From Bacteroidota bacterium (GTDB lineage: Bacteria; Bacteroidota; Ignavibacteria; Ignavibacteriales; Ignavibacteriaceae), in assembly GCA_021793635.1 (NCBI GenBank), contig JAJYSI010000027.1, positions 1 to 15,061 on the forward strand: DNA of 15,061 bases. The letters are read 5' to 3'. This document shows, piece after piece, positions 6,826 to 13,362 of the stretch (position 1 is the stretch's first letter; every line of letters begins with the position of its first letter). Made by a program: the position numbers and the translations under genes. Below the pieces are notes generated by a model, which had not been told where the DNA came from, did not search any database, and saw only the letters and a program-made list of their open reading frames with translations.

Positions 6826-8043
6826 ATGAGCACTGATATTATTGCCGGTAAGAAAATAATTTTGGGAGTAACCGGCTGTATCGCTGCTTATAAATCCGCG
6901 TTTATTATTCGGGAGCTTATTAAAAGGAAAGCGGAAGTCAAAGTCGTCATGACTCCATCCGCAACTGAATTTATAACTCCGCTTACTTTTTCAACTCTTT
7001 CCCAAAATGAAGTTATAGTTAATACTTTTCCATCTTCTCAGAAAAATGGAACTTCATTATCTACCTGGCATATTGATACGGCACTGTGGGCTGATTTGAT
7101 GATTATTGCACCTTGCACAGTAAATACTGCTGCAAAGATTGCTCATGGATTTGCAGATAATGCTTTAACTACACTCGTGCCGGCATTAAGATGTCCGCTA
7201 ATAATTTCTCCTGCTGCTGATGTTGATATGTATAATAATAAAATCACCCAGCAGAATATTAAGAAACTGGAAGATGCCGGTTATTATGTCCTTCAAGCAG
7301 AAGAAGGTGAATTAGCCAGCGGCTTGAAAGGCAAGGGAAGATTACCTGAGGTAGATAAAATAATTGATGCAGTTGAATTGATTTTAACCGGCTGCAAAAA
7401 AGATTTAGCCGGCAAAAAAATATTAGTTACTGCCGGTCCGACTTATGAAGATATTGATCCGGTAAGATTTATCGGTAACCGTTCTTCGGGTAAGATGGGT
7501 TTTGAGATAGCCAAGGCTGCCTTTCTCCGAGGTGCAGAGGTAACTTTGATTTCCGGTCCTTCAAACGAAGTTTCTTATCCGGAAATTAAATTATTAAAAA
7601 CCAGATCTGCCGAAGAAATGAAAAAGTTGGTTGAGCAGGAATTTCAAGAATGTGATGTTTTAATTATGTCAGCCGCGGTAGCTGATTATAAGCCTGCTTC
7701 TGCATCGGATAAAAAAATTAAGAAAGAAGATAAACTCGCCTCAATTAAGCTGGAAGAAACAGCGGACATCCTTGCTTCACTTGATAAGAAAGATAAAATT
7801 GTAGCGGGATTTGCACTTGAAACAGATGATGAGTTAAAGAATGCTTCGGAGAAACTCAAGAAAAAAAATCTGGATTTAATCGTTCTGAATTCACTTAGAG
7901 ATAAAGAGAGCGGATTTGAGTTTGATACGAACAAGATTACGATCATTCACAAAACCGGAAAAACAATCGAGCTTCCGCTAATGTCAAAATTTCAGGCAGC
8001 TAATAAAATACTTTCTGAAATTTTAGAAAGCATAAATTCTTAG
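6826..8043 (+). CDS. coaBC: Bifunctional CoaBC: phosphopantothenoylcysteine synthetase/decarboxylase
   Basis: CoaBC joins cysteine to 4'-phosphopantothenate (CoaB) and decarboxylates the product (CoaC, FMN-dependent) in coenzyme A synthesis. At 405 residues it has the usual length. The CoaC half shows GCIAAYK (18-23), the catalytic His82 in STWHIDTALWAD, and APCTVNTAAKIAHG (95-108), the counterpart of the PASANT block. PAADVDM (129-135) replaces the usual PAMNxxM, and the flap reads LASGLKGKGRLPE with Ser165 where E. coli has a catalytic Cys. The CoaB half (from about 193) shows KKILVTAGPTYEDIDPVRFIGNRSSGKMG, AAVADYKP (283-290) and the lysine cluster KKIKK (296-300). ATG at 6826 is 58 bases after rpoZ. 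A small palindrome, CGAATGATTCG at 6806-6816, lies in that gap. Confidence 0.95.
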   Translation: MSTDIIAGKKIILGVTGCIAAYKSAFIIRELIKRKAEVKVVMTPSATEFITPLTFSTLSQNEVIVNTFPSSQKNGTSLSTWHIDTALWADLMIIAPCTVNTAAKIAHGFADNALTTLVPALRCPLIISPAADVDMYNNKITQQNIKKLEDAGYYVLQAEEGELASGLKGKGRLPEVDKIIDAVELILTGCKKDLAGKKILVTAGPTYEDIDPVRFIGNRSSGKMGFEIAKAAFLRGAEVTLISGPSNEVSYPEIKLLKTRSAEEMKKLVEQEFQECDVLIMSAAVADYKPASASDKKIKKEDKLASIKLEETADILASLDKKDKIVAGFALETDDELKNASEKLKKKNLDLIVLNSLRDKESGFEFDTNKITIIHKTGKTIELPLMSKFQAANKILSEILESINS

Positions 8044-8079
8044 TAGTTCTTTCCTCCAAGATTAATCATAATTTTTAAC

Positions 8080-8093
8080 TAGTTTACAAACTA
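8080..8093 (+). repeat. Short palindrome before the udg promoter
   Basis: TAGTTT at 8080-8085 and AAACTA at 8088-8093 form a perfect inverted repeat with a two-base centre. It ends five bases before the -33 box at 8099. The spacing is compatible with an operator, but there is no direct evidence of binding, and the two-base centre makes it a poor RNA hairpin. Confidence 0.3.
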
Positions 8094-8098
8094 AGAAG

Positions 8099-8129
8099 TT
8101 TGAAGTTAGGCAATTATCATTTAGATTTG
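8099..8129 (+). promoter_or_regulatory. Bacteroidetes-type promoter upstream of udg-dnaB
   Basis: TTTG at 8099-8102, 19 bases of spacer, then TAGATTTG at 8122-8129: a perfect TTTG-N19-TAnnTTTG match in the gap between coaBC and udg. The -7 element ends only four bases before the ATG at 8134. A start site a few bases downstream of the -7 box would therefore fall at or next to the A of the start codon, giving a leaderless or nearly leaderless message. Confidence 0.65.
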
Positions 8130-8133
8130 CGCA

Positions 8134-8970
8134 ATGAAAGATTTAACCAAAAAACAATTAATTGAAGCTCTGAAGGACCAGAAAGAAATTTTTGGCGATG
8201 AACTTTTAGAAGAAAAAATTACTAGAAAAACCTCAGTGGTACATAATCCTTTCGCGACTTCTGAATTTAAATCAAAGGTAAATAGAAAAGCTGCATCCGG
8301 AGATGAAGCTGAACTTCCTGTTTTTATCAAAGAAGATAAGAAGATAAAAACAGAAGACAAAAATTTATTTGAAGCTCCAAAGGATAATTGGGAGCTTACA
8401 GCTAATCTCGAAGATCTAAATAAATTGATTTGTAATTGCCAGAAGTGCCAGCTTGGATCGACGAGAAATAAATTTGTTTTTGGTTCCGGCAATCCTAATG
8501 CGGATGTAATGGTAATTGGAGAAGGTCCCGGTGCCGATGAAGATGCGCAAGGCTTGCCGTTTGTCGGTCGTGCCGGAAAATTGTTGACTGATATTTTGAA
8601 AGCGATACAGTTTGAACGGGATGAAGTTTATATAGCTAACGTTGTTAAGTGTCGTCCGCCCGGGAATAGAACTCCCTTACCCCAAGAAATGGATTCGTGC
8701 ATGCCGTATTTAAGAAAGCAGATTGCGTTGATAAAGCCGAAGTTGATTTTATGTCTTGGCTTAACCGCTGCTCAAGGGCTCTTGAAGAAAAGAGAATCTC
8801 TTACAAGCATGCGCGGAAAAGTTTTCGAATTTGAAAATGTGAAAGTCATGGTTACATTTCATCCCGCAGCACTGCTTCGAAATCCAAACTGGAAAAGAGA
8901 CTGCTGGGAAGATGTAAAAAAGTTCAGAAAATTATATGATGATTTTGTTTTAAATAATGGCAAAGAATAA
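8134..8970 (+). CDS. Family 4 uracil-DNA glycosylase (iron-sulfur type)
   Basis: This enzyme removes uracil from DNA, starting base excision repair of deaminated cytosine. The 278-residue protein has a catalytic domain from about residue 95 and a lysine/glutamate-rich N-terminal extension of about 90 residues that is not part of the core fold. Core motifs are [23 protein letters not shown] (129-151), [21 protein letters not shown] (169-189) and [11 protein letters not shown] (241-251). Likely 4Fe-4S ligands are Cys102, Cys105, Cys173 and Cys189; the CxxC and the 16-residue gap between the last two match the family, and Cys100 is extra. The family is related to the N-terminal part of phage SPO1 DNA polymerase, a common older annotation. 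ATG at 8134 is the first in-frame ATG. The gene overlaps dnaB by 14 bases. Confidence 0.94.
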   Translation: MKDLTKKQLIEALKDQKEIFGDELLEEKITRKTSVVHNPFATSEFKSKVNRKAASGDEAELPVFIKEDKKIKTEDKNLFEAPKDNWELTANLEDLNKLICNCQKCQLGSTRNKFVFGSGNPNADVMVIGEGPGADEDAQGLPFVGRAGKLLTDILKAIQFERDEVYIANVVKCRPPGNRTPLPQEMDSCMPYLRKQIALIKPKLILCLGLTAAQGLLKKRESLTSMRGKVFEFENVKVMVTFHPAALLRNPNWKRDCWEDVKKFRKLYDDFVLNNGKE

Positions 8971-10387
8971 GCAGCAGAAAATTACTTTAGATCAGATAAT
9001 TCCAGCTGATAGGAAGCCGCCGGCAGTGCCGGAAATAGAGGCTTCGGTGCTTGGCGGTATGCTAATTGAAAAAGAAGCAGTACCAAAAGCAATTGAGCTT
9101 TTGTCCCCGGAAAGTTTTTATCTAAAAGAACACCGATTGATTTTTGAAGCGATGATTTCCTTGTTCGATGCCGGTGAACCCATAGATACAGTTACACTTT
9201 ATGAAGAATTAAAAAAAAGGGAGAAACTTGATGAAGCAGGAGGTGCGGTTTACTTAAGCAAGCTTTCGCAGAATATTTCTTCTGCGGCTAACATAGAGTA
9301 CCACGCAAAGATAATTCTTGAAAAACAGATTCTTCGCGGTCTTATTACCAGTTCACATGAAATTGCGCAAGCAGCTTATCAAGGCACCGAAGATGCATTT
9401 GACATTCTTGATGAAGCCGAAAGAAAAATTTTTGAGATAACAGAAACCCATCTTAAAAAGTCTTTCCAGGGAATGGATAGAGCAGTTCGAGATGCGCTTG
9501 AATATATCGAGGCAATCCATTCGAACACAAGGCAATCATTTTCCGTTCCTACCGGCTTTTATGAACTTGATGAAATGCTCGGCGGATTTCAGAAATCGGA
9601 TTTGATAATCATTGCTGCCAGGCCCTCCATGGGAAAAACTGCCTTCGCACTTACTCTTGCAAGAAATGCGGCTATCGACCACAAAATTCCGGTTGGAATT
9701 TTCAGTCTTGAAATGTCAACGATGCAGCTTATAATTCGTATGCTTTGTGCCGAAGGAAGATTAAATGCACATTTAGTCCGTACCGGAAAACTTCCTCATG
9801 AAGAAGGAGTAAAGCTTAGTAAGAACGCTCATAAATTAATTGAGTCGCCGATTTATGTAGATGATATGCCTGCACAGACAGTTTTGGAAATCAGAGCGAA
9901 AGCAAGAAGATTAAAGGCTGAAAAGAATATCGGGATAATAGTAATCGATTATTTGCAGCTTATGCAAGGACCAGCGAACTCTGAAAGCCGTGAAAGGGAA
10001 ATTTCTCATATTTCGCGTTCGTTAAAATCTTTAGCAAAAGAATTGAACATTCCGGTAATCGCTCTTGCGCAGTTGAACCGTGCCGTTGAAACAAGAACCG
10101 ATAAACGTCCGCAGCTTTCAGACCTTCGTGAATCCGGCTCGATAGAACAGGATGCCGACGTAGTTTTATTTCTAAATCGACCAGAGTATTATGGAATAAA
10201 AACATTCCCTGATGATGCTACTCCAACAGAAGGCGTAGCAGAAGTAATTATCGGCAAGCAGCGTAATGGTCCTACAGGCGAAGTTCGTTTGGCATTTGTT
10301 AAAGAATATGCCCGGTTTGAAAACCTTGCTCATGCAAGACAAATTGAAGAATATACCGTAACGCCGACTGATGAAGATATTATTTAA
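8957..10387 (+). CDS. dnaB: Replicative DNA helicase DnaB
   Basis: DnaB is the hexameric 5'-3' helicase that unwinds the replication fork. At 476 residues it is full length with no intein. The N-terminal primase-binding domain starts at PPAVPEIEASVLGGMLIEKEA (about 21-41) and runs to about residue 160; the RecA-like C-terminal domain follows a linker near 170-195. The Walker A is ARPSMGKT (221-228), LEMS is at 251-254, the Walker B is IIVIDYLQLM (327-336, Asp331), ALAQLNRAVETR is at 369-380, and RESGSIEQDADVVLFL is near 391-406. ATG at 8957 lies inside the end of the uracil-DNA glycosylase gene with no clear Shine-Dalgarno, so translation is probably coupled. The pairing of a repair glycosylase with the fork helicase is notable. 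Confidence 0.97.
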   Translation: MAKNKQQKITLDQIIPADRKPPAVPEIEASVLGGMLIEKEAVPKAIELLSPESFYLKEHRLIFEAMISLFDAGEPIDTVTLYEELKKREKLDEAGGAVYLSKLSQNISSAANIEYHAKIILEKQILRGLITSSHEIAQAAYQGTEDAFDILDEAERKIFEITETHLKKSFQGMDRAVRDALEYIEAIHSNTRQSFSVPTGFYELDEMLGGFQKSDLIIIAARPSMGKTAFALTLARNAAIDHKIPVGIFSLEMSTMQLIIRMLCAEGRLNAHLVRTGKLPHEEGVKLSKNAHKLIESPIYVDDMPAQTVLEIRAKARRLKAEKNIGIIVIDYLQLMQGPANSESREREISHISRSLKSLAKELNIPVIALAQLNRAVETRTDKRPQLSDLRESGSIEQDADVVLFLNRPEYYGIKTFPDDATPTEGVAEVIIGKQRNGPTGEVRLAFVKEYARFENLAHARQIEEYTVTPTDEDII

Positions 10388-10391
10388 TTAT

Positions 10392-10417
10392 AAATTAAAA
10401 ATTCAAAATTAAAAATT
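10392..10417 (+). repeat. AT-rich tandem direct repeat before the DUF1460 gene
   Basis: The 12-base word AAATTAAAAATT occurs at 10392-10403 and again at 10406-10417, a 14-base period, ending directly at the GTG start at 10418. No promoter consensus or Shine-Dalgarno is visible in the 30-base gap. It may be an A/T tract affecting expression or a dispersed low-complexity intergenic repeat. Confidence 0.4.
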
Positions 10418-11269
10418 GTGGTAAAGATAGTTTTAATTCTTTTAGTGATAGCAGCAAGTTTGCATGCACAAATTTATTCTGATAATGATGTTCAGATCTG
10501 TAAGAATAAGTTTCAATTAGCAATAGAGAAGAACTTAGAGAATAAACCTATAAGCGAAGTTATCGTGCAGGTAGGCAAAAGCTTTATCGGAACCGATTAT
10601 GAAGCGCATACCTTGGAAAAAGGGAAGACTGAATCTCTGGTTATCAATCTTACAGGATTAGACTGCACAACTTTTTTGGAAAACACTTTAGCATTTGCAC
10701 GTCTTATTAAAGAAAAGAAAAGTTCTTTTAAAGATTATGAGAAAGAATTAACTAAGATCCGCTACCGGGATGGCATAATAAATCAATACCCATCCAGACT
10801 CAATTATTTTTCAGACTGGATTTATGATAATGAAAGGAAAGGCATTGTAAAAAACATTTCCAAAGAACTTGGTGGGGTGCCAACTAAGTTTAAAGTTGAT
10901 TTTATGTCAACACATGCCGACGCTTACAAAGCATTAAAAGAAAATCCTAAATTTATACCGATTATAAAATCTCAGGAAGAAGAAATTAGTAAGAGGACAT
11001 ATTACTTCATTCCGAAAGAAAAAGTTTCCGAGATTGACAAGAAAATTGAAAGCGGTGACTTAATTGCATTTTCATCCGCAATTAAAGGGCTTGATATTAA
11101 CCATGTCGGTATTGCTGTACGGATGAATGACGGAAAGATACATTTACTTAATGCGCCAAATGTCGGATATAAAGTTCAAATTAATAAACAGCCGCTTGCC
11201 GAATATCTTGAAGAAGTTAAAAAAGATACTGGTATAATTGTTCTACGTGCACTTGAGCCGCGGAGTTAA
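10418..11269 (+). CDS. Secreted DUF1460 (NlpC/P60-like) cell-wall amidase/peptidase family protein
   Basis: A 283-residue protein with a short signal peptide (residues 1-17, ending SLHA before Q18), so exported to the periplasm. It carries the DUF1460 signature: FIGTDYEAHTLEKG (56-69), LVINLTGLDCTTFLENTLAFA (about 74-94), RLNYFSDWI (127-135), GDLIAF (213-218), INHVGIAV (227-234) and IHLLNAP (241-247). By analogy with NlpC/P60 enzymes, Cys83 and His229 are the likely catalytic pair. Family members act on peptidoglycan stem peptides or amide bonds; the exact bond cut here is unknown. The start is GTG at 10418, 30 bases after dnaB; it gives a compact signal peptide. No promoter is evident, so co-transcription with dnaB is possible. 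Confidence 0.88.
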   Translation: MVKIVLILLVIAASLHAQIYSDNDVQICKNKFQLAIEKNLENKPISEVIVQVGKSFIGTDYEAHTLEKGKTESLVINLTGLDCTTFLENTLAFARLIKEKKSSFKDYEKELTKIRYRDGIINQYPSRLNYFSDWIYDNERKGIVKNISKELGGVPTKFKVDFMSTHADAYKALKENPKFIPIIKSQEEEISKRTYYFIPKEKVSEIDKKIESGDLIAFSSAIKGLDINHVGIAVRMNDGKIHLLNAPNVGYKVQINKQPLAEYLEEVKKDTGIIVLRALEPRS

Positions 11270-11307
11270 AAGTATTAAAATAAATCAGACTTCAATTTTG
11301 AATACCT

Positions 11308-11772
11308 ATGAAGATAAAACGAATGTCAATCTTTTGGGGAATATTGTTACTCATAATTACAGCTAATAAATTTTGCTTTTCTAAAAATCAAAACACATCA
11401 AGAAATGATACAAATGAAGATAAACAACAAATTATCCATCTTGAAAAAAGCTGGTTAAAATATCTTCATAACAAAACTGCTTTAGATTCTATATTAGCTC
11501 CCGATTTTATTCACGTTCTTCCTCAAGGTATTTTCTTTACAAAGAAAGAACATATCGAATGGGAAGTAAAACATCCTTTACCAGTTGGTTTTAGTCAAAA
11601 ATTCGATACACTTTTTGTTAGAATTTATGGCAGCACCGGAATTGCAAACGGCATTGTAGAAACTTTTAAGAATAAGGGCAAATCAATTAGCAGATCTATT
11701 TTTACGGATGTGTTTGAAAAACGAAACGGGAGATGGCAGGCTGTTAATGCGCAGGAAAACGTAGTCAAGTGA
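11308..11772 (+). CDS. Small secreted NTF2-like (DUF4440/SnoaL-like) protein
   Basis: A 154-residue protein with an N-terminal signal sequence (KIKRM then a hydrophobic stretch, residues 8-20). The mature part resembles the NTF2-like fold of DUF4440 proteins: an opening helix QQIIHLEKSWLKYLHNKTALDSILAPDFIHVLP, a helix around FFTKKEHIEWEVK, then curved-sheet strands FDTLFVRIYGSTGIANGIVETFKNKG, SRSIFTDVFEKRNGRWQAVNAQENVV. The Trp in GRWQAVNAQ is typical of the last strand. Such proteins are small-molecule binders or are of unknown role, so no substrate is assigned. ATG at 11308 follows the DUF1460 gene by 38 bases. Its end faces the Uma2 gene with 16 bases between the stop codons. Confidence 0.7.
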   Translation: MKIKRMSIFWGILLLIITANKFCFSKNQNTSRNDTNEDKQQIIHLEKSWLKYLHNKTALDSILAPDFIHVLPQGIFFTKKEHIEWEVKHPLPVGFSQKFDTLFVRIYGSTGIANGIVETFKNKGKSISRSIFTDVFEKRNGRWQAVNAQENVVK

Positions 11773-11788
11773 GAATGTATTTTATAGT

Positions 11789-12358
11789 TTAAGCCGGTAA
11801 TATATTTCTATAAACTTCTTTGAAAACAAGGAAACAGCCTACGGAAGGTAGTTCAATAATCTTCTCAGAATTACTTTCTTCGGTAAGCAGCCAATTGCTT
11901 TCTCCCTGACGAATATATTTTTCTATTTTTATTTTATCCTGAGAAACCAAAACATATTCTTTCAACGAATCTATCTGCCTATAATTTACAAACTTTGTTC
12001 CTCTATCATAATCTTCAGTCGAATCAGAAAGTATTTCTATTAATAAGGTTGGATTTAGAAGTGTATCAAGTTCTTCATCTTCAAATTTTTGCTCGCCGCA
12101 CACAACAATTATATCCGGATAGGTATATAAACCTGATGGATTTACCTTTACTCTTAAGTTGCTGTGAAAAACCTGACAAGGCTTATCCCGAAGTTGACTT
12201 TCCAAAATCCATGTAAGATTAGTTGAAATTATATTGTGTTCTTTTGAAGCGCCTGACATTGCGAACATCTCGCCGTTATAATATTCGCTTCTAAATTCTG
12301 TTTTTCTTTCCCTCTCAAGATATTCTTCAGGCTTGATATATGATTTGGTTTTTAGCAT
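11789..12358 (-). CDS. Uma2-family (DUF820) PD-(D/E)XK nuclease-like protein
   Basis: The only clear - strand gene. From ATG at 12358 it encodes 189 residues; an in-frame GTG at 12367 would add three. It has the Uma2 layout: EEYLERERKTEFRSEYYNGEMFAMSGAS near the N-terminus with Glu30, EHNIISTNLTWIL with His41, NLRVKV, the YPDIIVVC strand with Asp82, and PTLLIEILSDSTEDYDRGTKFVNYRQI with Glu108. Asp82 and Glu108 fit the metal-binding acidic pair of the PD-(D/E)XK fold. The family is often expanded in cyanobacteria and other bacteria and its true role is unsettled. The gene is convergent with the NTF2-like gene and divergent from the cysteine-cluster gene. It may have arrived by transfer, though no mobile element borders it. 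Confidence 0.88.
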   Translation of the reverse strand: MLKTKSYIKPEEYLERERKTEFRSEYYNGEMFAMSGASKEHNIISTNLTWILESQLRDKPCQVFHSNLRVKVNPSGLYTYPDIIVVCGEQKFEDEELDTLLNPTLLIEILSDSTEDYDRGTKFVNYRQIDSLKEYVLVSQDKIKIEKYIRQGESNWLLTEESNSEKIIELPSVGCFLVFKEVYRNILPA

Positions 12359-12387
12359 ATTAAACACCGTATTCTTGGTTTACCGGG

Positions 12388-12419
12388 TTAAAATAGACAA
12401 TTAAAATCTTATAAACAAA
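12388..12419 (-). promoter_or_regulatory. Weak candidate promoter for the Uma2 gene
   Basis: On the - strand, TTTG (complement of CAAA at 12416-12419) is followed after 20 bases by TATTTTAA (complement of 12388-12395), which keeps the TA and TT positions of TAnnTTTG but lacks the final TG. The distance to the start codon is suitable. The two missing consensus bases make this weak. Confidence 0.22.
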
Positions 12420-12444
12420 ATTCCGATTTCCGGTTTCGAATTTT
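12417..12444. repeat. Imperfect inverted repeat in the Uma2/cysteine-protein divergent region
   Basis: AAAATTCCGA (12417-12426) and TCGAATTTT (12436-12444) form nine-base arms with a single-base bulge around a centre containing CCGG. It lies between the divergent starts of the Uma2 gene and the cysteine-cluster gene, about 20 bases before the latter's start and touching the weak Uma2 -33 box. A shared operator is possible. Confidence 0.3.
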
Positions 12445-12463
12445 AGAATAGAGGTTATTGAAA

Positions 12464-13255
12464 ATGGAAGTTGATATTAAAATAATTTTAGAGAACGAAT
12501 CATTAAAGAAAGAATTCGCTTATCGCAATTTAAACCTTTCAGATGTTTTTTATTATACTCCAGATGATCTTGAACGCGAAAATGCTGTTTTGAAAAATCT
12601 TTTAGATTGGGTTAGAAAATATTCCGAATGCAAAAGTCGCAAGATAATGGAATCTGAAGGTTATGAATTTCCTCCGATAGAACCGGACTTTGACCCTGAT
12701 AATGACTGGTACATTTTTGAAAGATGGATTAATGGATTGCCTGTACGAATGCAGTACAAAGATAAGTTACCAAAGAGTTTCGTTGTAAAAAATCCAAATG
12801 AAATTGGAGATGAAGAAATTTGTTTAGAACTTCAAAAATTGATTGATGCATTCGAAGAGGCAGGTAGTTGTATTAGTTTAAATGAGGGAGTACCGGCAAG
12901 ACTTGTTTATGAATTTCTGCTTGAAACAATGGGAGATGAAAGTGAATTTTTAATTTCAGGTGGCTGGACTATCGACGGCTGTACTGGTAGCTGCCCAGAT
13001 TGTTTTCAGCGTCCCTGGTGCGATGGTGGAGGGAGAAATTGCTGGAATGAAGACATAGAAGCTGGTGAAATGTTCCTAATCGATCCAGTTAAGAAATATG
13101 TTTCTGCTAGTCCAATTTCACTAAAAATTTTGCAATTGAATCAAGCAGAAGAAGATAAGAAATTTAAGAAGTTCCAAGATGAAAACAATAATATTAAGAA
13201 TCCATATGAAAGCAGAGCAGACTTTCTAAACAACGACGATGATTTACCGTTTTAG
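12464..13255 (+). CDS. Unrecognised protein with a five-cysteine cluster and an SSB-like acidic C-terminal tail
   Basis: I do not recognise the family. From ATG at 12464 it has 263 residues; GAGG at 12451-12454 is well spaced for this ATG and too close for the TTG at 12458. There is no signal peptide or membrane segment, so it is probably cytoplasmic. The first 160 residues are acidic and helical (ENAVLKNLLDWVRKYSE, CLELQKLIDAFEEAGS). A conserved-looking block GGWTIDGCTGSCPDCFQRPWCDGGGRNCW holds Cys173, 177, 180, 186 and 193 in the pattern CX3CX2CX5CX6C, suggesting zinc or iron-sulfur binding. The tail from about 225 is low-complexity, Lys/Glu/Asn-rich, and ends FLNNDDDLPF, matching the C-terminal docking peptide of SSB (DDDIPF in E. 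coli). The preceding block up to about residue 222 does not look like an SSB OB fold. Divergent from the Uma2 gene. Confidence 0.82.
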   Translation: MEVDIKIILENESLKKEFAYRNLNLSDVFYYTPDDLERENAVLKNLLDWVRKYSECKSRKIMESEGYEFPPIEPDFDPDNDWYIFERWINGLPVRMQYKDKLPKSFVVKNPNEIGDEEICLELQKLIDAFEEAGSCISLNEGVPARLVYEFLLETMGDESEFLISGGWTIDGCTGSCPDCFQRPWCDGGGRNCWNEDIEAGEMFLIDPVKKYVSASPISLKILQLNQAEEDKKFKKFQDENNNIKNPYESRADFLNNDDDLPF

Positions 13256-13310
13256 TCAGCTACACATATTCCGGTCCCATACAAATCCACTATAAATTGC
13301 CCAATCTTTC

Positions 13311-13342
13311 TTTGGTTTTTCATAATAGCTTTGATAAATTTA
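13311..13342 (+). promoter_or_regulatory. Candidate Bacteroidetes-type promoter before the beta-barrel gene
   Basis: TTTG at 13311-13314 is followed after 20 bases by TAAATTTA at 13335-13342, one mismatch from TAnnTTTG. A perfect TAGCTTTG at 13326-13333 is also present but has no TTTG at 19-21 bases upstream. Either would give a short leader before the ATG at 13363. One of these probably starts the beta-barrel gene and rfbB. Confidence 0.35.
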
Positions 13343-13362
13343 TTATCCAATTGTAAGAATTT

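Noticed and set aside
7686..8492. Minus-strand open frames inside coaBC and udg
   Set aside because: Serine/phenylalanine-rich translations are the complement of Lys/Glu-rich coding sequence; the genes on the + strand have clear family motifs.
11995..12216. Plus-strand open frame inside the Uma2 gene
   Set aside because: The opposite strand encodes the conserved Uma2 core over this interval.
12980..13006. CX3CX2C as a radical-SAM cluster motif
   Set aside because: It lies after residue 170 of 263, with no TIM-barrel-like sequence or glycine-rich SAM motif following; a structural metal site is more likely.
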